A DNA stretch of 55,915 bases from Gammaproteobacteria bacterium (lineage in GTDB: Bacteria > Pseudomonadota > Gammaproteobacteria > Pseudomonadales > Pseudohongiellaceae), in NCBI GenBank assembly GCA_002730035.1, contig PBYU01000014.1, positions 14,090 to 70,004 on the forward strand, written 5' to 3'. A program made the position numbers and the translations under genes. Numbering within the stretch: the stretch's first letter is position 1; each line of letters begins with the position of its first letter. This document shows positions 25,715 through 36,344 of this stretch, one piece after another. The notes beneath the pieces were generated by a model. It was not told the origin of the DNA. It did not search any database and saw nothing but the letters and a program-made list of their open reading frames with translations.

Positions 25715-26844
25715 ACCGACTCTATCCCCAGCGCATTCCCGACAAGCCGCTGCTCACCCTTCCATTCTATTCCTGACATCTGATAGCTACGCAACTCTCT
25801 GCGAGTCACCAGCTTCTTGCGCAACTCATCGAATGCCTGCTGGCTATTTCCTGCAGCGACTGAAGTTCTAAACTGTTCGCTTATCCGCTCGAGCGGGAAC
25901 ATCTCGAGTATCGCTTCCCAGACATCTCCTGACCGACACTCTGCAGCAACGAATGGCACTGGGTTTGACTCGGCTGTGTCAGCGGTGTGTGCAGCAGTTA
26001 CATCAAAGTGCTGACAAAATTGATCGAGTAACTGCCTGCTAGCGGCACGTTTCGCTTCCAGGCTGTAACCGGCAATATGGGGTGTTGCGAGATCCACGGC
26101 CATGACCAGGTCAGAGCTTGGAGCCGGTTCATTTTCCCAGACATCAACCACACAGCACAGATCTGGACGCTCCCCCAGGACTTGCAGCAATGCAATTTCA
26201 TTGACCACCGAGCCTCTGCAGGTATTAATGAGCAGAGTTCCTGCCCGTAGGCTGCGGAGAAATTCAGCGTCGATCAGATCTACAGTCGGGTGGCTGGCAT
26301 CTTTGGTGAGAGGTACGTGTAATGAAACAATCTGGCACTGGGCAATAACATCAAGAGTCGAGTACTTGTCGGTCGACTGCGGTCCTGCCGTTTCCTGCAA
26401 GGGTGGATCACATAGGTGGGTTTGGACTCCCATCGCATTTAATTTCCGGGCCAGCAGGCTACCAACACAGCCATGACCGACAATTCCCACCCTACTCTGC
26501 TTAATATCGAAGCCCCTGTTGGTCACACCATATCCAATCCCGGCAAAGCAATAGTCCACCACTGCATTGGCGTTACTGCCCCGAGCATCGGCCAGGGCAA
26601 TGCCTCGGCTATGCAACGACTCGACATCGATGTGATCGGTGCCACTGGTGGCTGTGCCGACAAACTTTATACTGGAGCCGTTCAGTAATTCCGCCGTAAC
26701 AGCTGTAACTGAGCGAATCAGCAATGCATCGGCATTTCTGATGGCAGCAGCATCGATGTCTCTACCCGGTATCAGCTCAAGCTCGCCAAACCCAGCGAAC
26801 AACTCCTTAATTTCAATTAAACCGGCGTCAGCAACGATCTTCAT
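25711..26844 (-). CDS. pdxB: 4-phosphoerythronate dehydrogenase
   Basis: NAD-dependent step of the DXP-dependent pyridoxal-5'-phosphate pathway. The 377-residue protein begins MKIVADAG and has the two-domain D-2-hydroxyacid dehydrogenase structure. Visible elements are GTATSGTDHID, the dinucleotide fold VGIVGHGCVGSLLARKL, and the catalytic Arg, Glu and His within NTCRGSVVNE, DVWENEP and ATPHIAGYS. The C-terminal 90 residues form the extra dimerisation domain typical of PdxB. Being next to a PLP enzyme gene, convergent, is probably coincidental. Confidence 0.95.
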   Translation of the reverse strand: MKIVADAGLIEIKELFAGFGELELIPGRDIDAAAIRNADALLIRSVTAVTAELLNGSSIKFVGTATSGTDHIDVESLHSRGIALADARGSNANAVVDYCFAGIGYGVTNRGFDIKQSRVGIVGHGCVGSLLARKLNAMGVQTHLCDPPLQETAGPQSTDKYSTLDVIAQCQIVSLHVPLTKDASHPTVDLIDAEFLRSLRAGTLLINTCRGSVVNEIALLQVLGERPDLCCVVDVWENEPAPSSDLVMAVDLATPHIAGYSLEAKRAASRQLLDQFCQHFDVTAAHTADTAESNPVPFVAAECRSGDVWEAILEMFPLERISEQFRTSVAAGNSQQAFDELRKKLVTRRELRSYQMSGIEWKGEQRLVGNALGIESV

Positions 26845-26853
26845 AAACTGCGC

Positions 26854-27798
26854 TCAGCTCTTATTAATGCGACGCGCCGCTGACATGATACGATCGTTGT
26901 CACGGGCGTTAAACTTATAGGTGTTGAGGAAGCTGCTCAATTCGATCTCATCGATATCATCGATTTGTAGCGTAGCCAATCCCGCTGCGGAGAAACTCTC
27001 CTCAGAATCTTCCACATCACAGACGATGGTTGCCAGTACTTTACTAAGCTCCGCCAGCTCACGATGCTCTTCCAGCAAATCTGCCAGGCGCCCAGCTCCC
27101 CGCAGTGGCAATTCCGCCATCTTGTCGAGGTTTAGATAGACGTCCTTAAGTGACTCGAAACGCTGCAATATCTGCTTCGCCTTGACGGGCCCGACTCCCG
27201 GCACGCCGCTAATACAATCGACGCTGTCCCCGGCGAGTCCCAGATAGTCAGGGAGCTGTTCAGGATGGACGCCAAATTCGTTCACTATGTCTGCTCTGTA
27301 CCGTTTACGATTACCGTTATAGTCCCACAGGCAATCGTTTACTCCTTTAAGCAGCTGAGCGAGGTCCTTATCGCGAGATAAGATATGCACGTCGACGCCC
27401 TGCCGGTCCCGGCGTACTCGCTCGGCGAGCGTGCCGATAATATCGTCCGCCTCATACACAGTGCTGGAAAAGGATTGCAATCCAAGGATTCCACATATTT
27501 CGCCACAGGCCGCCAATTGCATCTCCAGGTTTTCATCGGGTAACTCACGGTTGGATTTGTAATTCTCACTGAGCTCATGGCGAAATCCGCAAAACAGGCT
27601 CTCATCACGCGCTACTGCCAGGTAGCTGGGCTGAATGCGCCGCAGGAATTGTAGGAGGAATTGTGTGAAGCCATACAAGGCACTTAGCTCATTGCCCTGC
27701 TGATCATAGCATTCGACATGAGGCGAGAAGTGCGCTTGAAAAATGTAGATCGAAGCATCGATCAGGTAGACTGGACTGGATAATTGAGGGCGATTCAC
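26854..27798 (-). CDS. 5'-3' exonuclease / flap-endonuclease-like protein (FEN family)
   Basis: A stand-alone homologue of the DNA polymerase I 5' nuclease domain, similar to Xni/ExoIX but longer (314 versus about 250 residues). The N-terminal acidic motifs LIDASIYIF and ARDESLFCGFRHEL are present, then EADDIIGTLA and ILSRDKDLAQLL. The H3TH motif DYLGLAGDSVDCISGVPGVGPVKAKQIL binds DNA. It would process flaps or Okazaki fragment ends. It sits nine bases upstream of pdxB on the same strand. Whether it is an Xni orthologue needs a tree, so no symbol is given. Confidence 0.88.
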   Translation of the reverse strand: MNRPQLSSPVYLIDASIYIFQAHFSPHVECYDQQGNELSALYGFTQFLLQFLRRIQPSYLAVARDESLFCGFRHELSENYKSNRELPDENLEMQLAACGEICGILGLQSFSSTVYEADDIIGTLAERVRRDRQGVDVHILSRDKDLAQLLKGVNDCLWDYNGNRKRYRADIVNEFGVHPEQLPDYLGLAGDSVDCISGVPGVGPVKAKQILQRFESLKDVYLNLDKMAELPLRGAGRLADLLEEHRELAELSKVLATIVCDVEDSEESFSAAGLATLQIDDIDEIELSSFLNTYKFNARDNDRIMSAARRINKS

Positions 27799-27843
27799 AG
27801 AATCAGACCTTCTTCATAGTCGACTGTTTTCGAGAAATCCGTG

Positions 27844-28119
27844 CTAAGCCGGTTTCTTCTTGATGAGGTAATAGTACTTATCTCCCTGTTTGCCGTTATC
27901 CAGCAATTTATGGCCTAAATAGAGGCAAAACTTGGGGATGTCTCGTGTAGTTGATGGATCCGTAGCAATCAAACGCACCACATCGCCCGCAGCTATATCT
28001 CGAATCTTGTTATGTAATAGCATAACCGGTTCTGGACAATAGAGTCCGCTCGCATCCAGTTCCTGGCACTCGTCTGAAGCGCGTGTATCTTGCTCTGAGT
28101 CGCTCGAATTATCAGGCAT
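27844..28119 (-). CDS. TusA-family sulfur carrier protein
   Basis: A 91-residue member of the TusA/SirA family of small sulfur-transfer proteins. The conserved cysteine is Cys28 in LYCPEPVM, followed by the usual two-layer alpha/beta pattern (GDVVRLIATDPSTTRDIPKFC). TusA relays sulfur from IscS to TusBCD for tRNA 2-thiouridine synthesis. An acidic N-terminal extension of about 20 residues precedes the domain. It lies in a minus-strand run with yheU-like and ttcA, another tRNA-thiolation gene. Other subfamilies share the same motif, so the exact partner is uncertain. Confidence 0.88.
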   Translation of the reverse strand: MPDNSSDSEQDTRASDECQELDASGLYCPEPVMLLHNKIRDIAAGDVVRLIATDPSTTRDIPKFCLYLGHKLLDNGKQGDKYYYLIKKKPA

Positions 28120-28127
28120 AGTGAACG

Positions 28128-28334
28128 TCAGCCTACTGCAACCAGATTGCAGCTCTGGGTCTCTGCATCAAAGTTTATCTTAATCTCCCTGCGCAGCAAC
28201 TGTTGCCTCACGTGTTCTATTTTTTGCTCGAGAGAAAATTCCCGCGTCCCATACTCGGTGCCCTCGCGGGTAATATATTCTTCTATTATCCCCCGCAGGG
28301 CTTCATCTGATAATTCGGTGTAGGGTATTTCCAT
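28128..28334 (-). CDS. YheU family protein (UPF0270)
   Basis: A 68-residue protein of the UPF0270/YheU family, whose role is unknown. The conserved block is PYTELSDEALRGIIEEY, TREGTEYG and SLEQKIEHVRQQL. The frame is open upstream to 28415, but I start at ATG 28334 because family members begin MxIPxxxL. The upstream 27 residues, overlapping the ttcA end, have no family support. It sits eight bases before the tusA-like gene. Confidence 0.88.
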   Translation of the reverse strand: MEIPYTELSDEALRGIIEEYITREGTEYGTREFSLEQKIEHVRQQLLRREIKINFDAETQSCNLVAVG

Positions 28335-28411
28335 TAGTCCACACGATCTGCATTGGCGCATTCTCCTCCCGACTGTAAGAGGTGCGGGGGATGCCAGACA
28401 GCCTCCATTTA

Positions 28412-29242
28412 TCAAATCAGCTCGACCCGATGCAACTTTTCGGAAGACTCCTTCGCAGCACGCAATTCCTTGAACGGAAACAGCACAGTGTCGGCAAGCT
28501 GAGACAGGGATACGTTGGCTATGCTGCGAAAAATGGTCTCAATCCGGCCAGGGTATAGTGTCTCCCACTGCTGTAGCATGGCTTTGATGGCTTGCCTCTG
28601 CAGATTATCCTGACTGCCACAAAGGTTGCAGGGAATAATGGGGAAGTGCATCAATTCTGCATAGCGACTTATTTCCGACTCCTTGCTATAGGCCAACGGC
28701 CTGATCACGACATTACGCTTATCGTCGCTTAGCAACTTCGGTGGCATGGCTTTGAGTTTGCCACCGAAAAACATATTTAGAAACAGCGTCTCTACTATAT
28801 CGTCGCGGTGGTGCCCCAGGGCTATCTTGTCGGCTCCAATGGATTCGGCGTAGTTATAGAAAATGCCCCGTCGCAGTCGTGAACAGAGAGCGCAATAGGT
28901 TTTCCCCTCGGGTACTTTTTCGGTAACGATTGAATAGGTATCCTGCTCGATTACTTTAAAGTCTATGTTTTTGCTTTCCAGGTATCGCGGCAGGACCTGT
29001 TCGGGAAACCCTGGTTGTTTTTGATCGAGGTTTACCGCCTGGATGTGAAACTCGATTGGCGCATGCTTCTGCAGGCTCAACAGGATATCCAGTAGTGTGT
29101 AAGAGTCCTTGCCGCCTGACAAACACACCATCACCAGATCGCCATCTTCAATCATATTGAAGTCGGCGATAGCTTTCCCTACATCTCTTCTGAGATTCTT
29201 GCGGCAGCGATTCAGCTTGAAATGGTCTTTATCGGTAGTCAT
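28412..29242 (-). CDS. ttcA: tRNA 2-thiocytidine(32) synthetase
   Basis: Iron-sulfur enzyme that installs 2-thiocytidine at position 32 of certain tRNAs. The 276-residue protein has the PP-loop ATP-binding motif SGGKDSYT (residues 42-49) and the two CxxC pairs that hold the cluster, YCALCSR and CNLCGSQ, plus the [14 protein letters not shown] segment. It is followed, in the same direction, by the YheU-like and TusA-like genes. Confidence 0.96.
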   Translation of the reverse strand: MTTDKDHFKLNRCRKNLRRDVGKAIADFNMIEDGDLVMVCLSGGKDSYTLLDILLSLQKHAPIEFHIQAVNLDQKQPGFPEQVLPRYLESKNIDFKVIEQDTYSIVTEKVPEGKTYCALCSRLRRGIFYNYAESIGADKIALGHHRDDIVETLFLNMFFGGKLKAMPPKLLSDDKRNVVIRPLAYSKESEISRYAELMHFPIIPCNLCGSQDNLQRQAIKAMLQQWETLYPGRIETIFRSIANVSLSQLADTVLFPFKELRAAKESSEKLHRVELI

Positions 29243-29264
29243 TTTCGACAGGCGCCCGGGCGCA

Positions 29265-32596
<3,332 letters not shown>

Positions 32597-32645
32597 CTTA
32601 ATACTCCGCTAGTTTTCAGCTTATGCCGGTCTTTCAGGGGGCCGC

Positions 32646-32651
32646 ATTATA
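32646..32651 (-). promoter_or_regulatory. -10 box of the fadBA promoter
   Basis: Minus-strand TATAAT (complement of 32646-32651) lies 50 bases before the fadB start, with a weak -35 (TTCTTA) 17 bases further upstream. I could not identify a convincing fatty-acid regulator site. Confidence 0.5.
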
Positions 32652-32745
32652 CCTTTGCAGCGATTGATTAAGAAACTGCAGCAACCACGCCCACAGCGGT
32701 TTTAGGTTATCATTCGGGCTATCGATTGGAATAGAGAGTTTGGCA

Positions 32746-33780
32746 GTGCGCGGATTCCTGATAGTTTTACTTACGATGTTGTGCGTAAGCGGGCGCTCCA
32801 TGGCGGCTGAACATGGCGTCATCCTGCTCTATCACCATGTCGCCACCGACACCCCCCCGTCCACCAGCATTTCCCCAACGGATTTCAGGGCCCAGCTGGA
32901 ATACTTGCGCGACAATGATTTTAGTGTCATCGGCCTCGATACGCTGATCGAAGCCCTGCGCAACGGAAAGCCAGTGCCGGATCGCGCTGTTGCGATCACC
33001 TTCGACGATGGCTACGCTTCGATTTACAGCGAAGCTTTTCCCATGCTGCAGTCCTTTGGATATCCCTTCACCTTGTTTCTGAGTACTGACCCGATTAATC
33101 GCAGCCAGGCTAATTACATGACCTGGGCGCAGGTTCGGGAATTGTCCGACGCAGGTGTGGTGATAGCCAATCACTTGATAGAGCATCCCTATATGCTGAC
33201 CAGGCAGGAAGGCGAAACGGATCAGCAATGGTTGCAGAGACAGCGTGTAGAAATTCTGACCGCTGAGGAGACTATAGCCAACCAGACAGGTCAGTCGCAT
33301 CGCTATCTGGCCTACCCTTATGGTGAATTCGACCCGGCTATCAAATCATTGCTTGGTGAGCTGAATTTTGTGGGTCTGGCGCAAAACTCCGGGGCGGTTG
33401 GATACAATTCGGATTTCCTGGCGCTTCCCCGTTATCCACTGGCCAGCATTTATGCAGATCTCGATTCGGCCCGTACCAAGCTCGATACCAAGGCCTTCAA
33501 CGTCTCTCTGCTTAGCCCCGTTTCACCCGTAACCACGGTGAGAAACCCCCCTGTTACTCTGCAATTCGATCCTGGCGATTACAAGCTTGATCAAATCGGC
33601 TGTTTCGCCAATAGCGAGCCGATTCCCATGACATGGCTGGATAAGGAAAACGGATTGGTGGAATTGAGACCGGATCAGGAATACCCGGGACGACGCTGGC
33701 GCTACATCTGTACTGCCCCCGATCCACAATCGAGGCGTTACTACTGGTATTCAGTCCAGTGGATCAAACTTGATGATTAG
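32746..33780 (+). CDS. Exported polysaccharide deacetylase (NodB domain)
   Basis: A 344-residue protein with an N-terminal signal peptide (FLIVLLTMLCVSG, cleavage likely after SMAA). The carbohydrate esterase family 4 fold is shown by LLYHHV, the catalytic and metal-binding AITFDDGYASIY, and NHLIEHPYM, which supplies the two metal-binding histidines. A C-terminal domain of about 90 residues follows, with no recognised family. It probably removes acetyl groups from N-acetylglucosamine polymers, such as exopolysaccharide or peptidoglycan, in the periplasm. GTG 32746 is preferred because GAGAG lies seven bases upstream. It is divergent from fadB. Confidence 0.88.
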   Translation: MRGFLIVLLTMLCVSGRSMAAEHGVILLYHHVATDTPPSTSISPTDFRAQLEYLRDNDFSVIGLDTLIEALRNGKPVPDRAVAITFDDGYASIYSEAFPMLQSFGYPFTLFLSTDPINRSQANYMTWAQVRELSDAGVVIANHLIEHPYMLTRQEGETDQQWLQRQRVEILTAEETIANQTGQSHRYLAYPYGEFDPAIKSLLGELNFVGLAQNSGAVGYNSDFLALPRYPLASIYADLDSARTKLDTKAFNVSLLSPVSPVTTVRNPPVTLQFDPGDYKLDQIGCFANSEPIPMTWLDKENGLVELRPDQEYPGRRWRYICTAPDPQSRRYYWYSVQWIKLDD

Positions 33781-33787
33781 TCGCAGT

Positions 33788-34606
33788 CTAACCGTTGTCG
33801 CGGCGAAGTAGATCATTCTGGATGATGATGTTCTGCACTTCATCGACATAATTGTCGCCACGCTCAGAGTACCGGCCCAAGCCATAGGCCAATTCCATAG
33901 CATCGAGTTCCTCATGAAACTGGCGCATTTCTGCGCGAATCTCTCTCAGGTGACGATAGGAGGGATGGCTGTTGATATTCAAGAAATAAGCCCTTACTGC
34001 ACTTTCGAGTGAGGCAAAGCTTTCGACCTCATGGGTAGCGCCATCGCGGCGCTGAGCAGGCACGATGCCGCAGCCCGCTTCATAGCACCATTGCCCGAAG
34101 ATGTTATTGCCCTCCAGTGTAAAACGAGACGTGCCCCAGGCAGATTCATTAGCCGCCTGTGCCAGCGCCAGGGAAACTGGAATACCATCGACTCGCTTCA
34201 TCAGTTCCTTGACTGTTTCGCTGTCTGACAATTGCGCGGTCTCAATGCGGTAATTTTCTGCCAGCTTAAGTACCCATTCCCGTTCAGGCGCACTCAAGGC
34301 CACTCCGCTGTTCGCTATGTCCGCATAGCGTTGCAGATCAATTCTATCTCGAACAATTTCGGCATTTTCTGCGACGATGTAATCTTGTAGGAAATCGAAG
34401 AATTGTTGTTTCTTAACCCCAACGTTTGGAATAGAAGCGAAGTCGGGAAACACGGTGATGGGATCTGGCTCGGCTGCAATTTCTGCCCAAGGCGAGTCAA
34501 GCCTACTGAGAAGTTGGACTACCAAGATCAGGCAAATCATGGCGATAGAAACAAGGCCAGCACTCAGCAATTCCTGTGTTCGAGAATTTTCCAGCGATAT
34601 CTTCAT
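33788..34606 (-). CDS. Bax-like membrane-anchored glucosaminidase
   Basis: A 272-residue protein with one N-terminal membrane segment (LLSAGLVSIAMICLILVVQL), likely anchoring it in the inner membrane with the enzyme in the periplasm. The glucosaminidase (GH73-like) domain begins VDGIPVSLALAQAANESAWGTS, where the catalytic glutamate is in ANESAWG, and continues to NIFGQWCYEAGCGIVP and SAVRAYFLNIN. This is the pattern of E. coli Bax. It is convergent with the deacetylase gene, seven bases apart. A joint role in cell-wall trimming is inference. Confidence 0.85.
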   Translation of the reverse strand: MKISLENSRTQELLSAGLVSIAMICLILVVQLLSRLDSPWAEIAAEPDPITVFPDFASIPNVGVKKQQFFDFLQDYIVAENAEIVRDRIDLQRYADIANSGVALSAPEREWVLKLAENYRIETAQLSDSETVKELMKRVDGIPVSLALAQAANESAWGTSRFTLEGNNIFGQWCYEAGCGIVPAQRRDGATHEVESFASLESAVRAYFLNINSHPSYRHLREIRAEMRQFHEELDAMELAYGLGRYSERGDNYVDEVQNIIIQNDLLRRDNG

Positions 34607-34954
34607 AGCGTAATAAATAACAAGAATACGTCGATCAACCGAGTCTCTTTTCCAAGCATGAGAGTTGCAGGTTCATAATCAAATTTAAAACCCAAATTTA
34701 TCTATCTGATATTTATAGATATAAAGCACGCAGATAGAGCTTGTACTTCGAGCCGCCGTTAATTTGACTGTAATTCGATGGATTCAGCTTACCACAACAC
34801 GCTCAGATTCAGCACTCAGCTCATCGAATCGGAGCTTCAACCAACCATATGATCTGACTTAGACCTACTGCATAATTTTTGAACAATATCTACTCTAAAA
34901 AAATATCAAATCAATTTGTTTCTAAACGAACGTTCAGTAATTAACTTGCGCCGA
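34607..34954. other. Gene-free AT-rich region between bax-like and bolA
   Basis: This 348-base stretch is AT-rich and has no ORF with family support. It contains the palindromic string TATCT...AGATA around 34700-34722 and several weak promoter-like boxes for the minus-strand bax-like gene. I see no RNA gene. Confidence 0.4.
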
Positions 34955-35281
34955 TTAGTCACTCTTACTACCACCGCGACAGTCTGGTGATGCAGGAACA
35001 CTATGCTGACGTTGCTCCCACTCAAGCGGTGAATAGAGATGTAACACAAGTGCATGGACGCCGTTGTCCAACTCCTGGGAGAGTAATGCATAGACATGTT
35101 GATGGCGTTTCACGCGCGGAAGATTCTCGAATTGCTCTGCGACAACAGTGAGCTTGAAGTGAGATTCCGTCGCCGGCCCGCCGTGCAGTTGGCTTTCGTT
35201 CTCGACCGTAATCATGGAAGGATTAAGAGCAGCTTCAAGTTTCGTTTGAATGATTTGCTGCACACTGGATTGACTCTGCAT
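34955..35281 (-). CDS. bolA: BolA family transcriptional regulator/iron-sulfur protein partner
   Basis: A 108-residue member of the BolA family that pairs with monothiol glutaredoxins and can affect morphology genes. The pattern GPATESHFKLTVVAEQFENLPRVKRHQHVYALL is characteristic, with the conserved HGG and SHF elements and the helix-turn-helix-like RHQHVYALLSQELDNGVHAL. The C-terminal segment ASPDCRGG matches E. coli BolA proper and not the shorter IbaG. It is divergent from the RbgA-like gene. Confidence 0.92.
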   Translation of the reverse strand: MQSQSSVQQIIQTKLEAALNPSMITVENESQLHGGPATESHFKLTVVAEQFENLPRVKRHQHVYALLSQELDNGVHALVLHLYSPLEWEQRQHSVPASPDCRGGSKSD

Positions 35282-35441
35282 GATATGGTTTACCCTGTCT
35301 TATATTTGCACAAACCGAACACAGCTGAGTGCTGAGAACTCGATGTAAATGGGATTGTAGCTTAATGAAGTGGAAACGAGCAGTGGAGATCAGGCTGTCG
35401 CCTCGATAAACTAGGCCACTTTTATGAGGCAGGGTAAGCGA

Positions 35442-36275
35442 ATGTCCATCTCCTGGTATCCCGGGCATATGCATAAGGCCAGCAAGGAACTGGTCAAGCT
35501 CATGGGGAGTGTTGATGCAGTGATCGAGGTTTTGGATGCCCGCGCCCCGCAAGCCAGTTCCAATCCCTTATTGTCCGACATACGCAAGCTGCTTCCTTGC
35601 ATCAAGATCCTGAATAAGACAGATCTGGCGGATGCACAGACAACCCGTAGCTGGCAGGGTCACTACAATATTCTGAAACAGACAATTTGCCTTACCAGTG
35701 GCAGCAATAAACTGCTCAGCAAATCCCAGCTCATCGACGCCGCCGAACGACTGCTAGGACACGATAAGCCTGTCAGCAAGGCGAGGTTTGAGCTCGCCAT
35801 TATAGGGATTCCTAACGTAGGAAAATCTACATTACTCAATACCCTTGCCGATAGAAAGCTCGCCAGAACGGGTAACGAACCGGCAGTAACCCGGCACCAG
35901 CAGAGGATCAAGCTGGCCGAGAACAGGTATCTCGTTGATACCCCGGGAATGATGTGGCCTAAACTGGAAGATCAGGCTGGCGCCTATAAACTGGCGATGC
36001 TGGGTAGCATCCGCAATACGGCAGTGAGCGCCGACGACATCGCCTGGTTTGCTGCCGAGCTGCTATTATCCGAATTCAGAGACAGGCTGGCTCGCCGTTA
36101 TGACTTGGCAGGCAGCGTTCAGACGCCTCTGCAATTACTCGAACAGGTGGCAGAAATCCGTGGTTGCCTGACAAAGGGAGGCAAGGCGGATTTTAACAAA
36201 GCTTCCGAGGCATTACTAAACGACATACGCTCAGGTAAACTAGGCCAACTTAGCCTGGAGCGACCACCGGCATAA
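35442..36275 (+). CDS. Circularly permuted ribosome biogenesis GTPase (YlqF/RbgA-like)
   Basis: GTPase thought to act in large-subunit assembly. Motifs are permuted: G4 NKTD at residue 58 comes before G1 GIPNVGKST (residues 122-130), and G3 DTPG at 166-169. The N-terminal WYPGHMHKA is the YlqF signature. With the start at ATG 35442 it has 277 residues and GGGTAAG upstream; an in-frame ATG at 35424 is also possible. In gammaproteobacteria this family is less uniform than in Firmicutes, so no symbol is given. Confidence 0.9.
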   Translation: MSISWYPGHMHKASKELVKLMGSVDAVIEVLDARAPQASSNPLLSDIRKLLPCIKILNKTDLADAQTTRSWQGHYNILKQTICLTSGSNKLLSKSQLIDAAERLLGHDKPVSKARFELAIIGIPNVGKSTLLNTLADRKLARTGNEPAVTRHQQRIKLAENRYLVDTPGMMWPKLEDQAGAYKLAMLGSIRNTAVSADDIAWFAAELLLSEFRDRLARRYDLAGSVQTPLQLLEQVAEIRGCLTKGGKADFNKASEALLNDIRSGKLGQLSLERPPA

Positions 36276-36344
36276 TTCACATCACTTAATTGGACCATGA
36301 TGAAGGCGATCGCCGACTAATGGTTATAGGCATTTATCGATACC

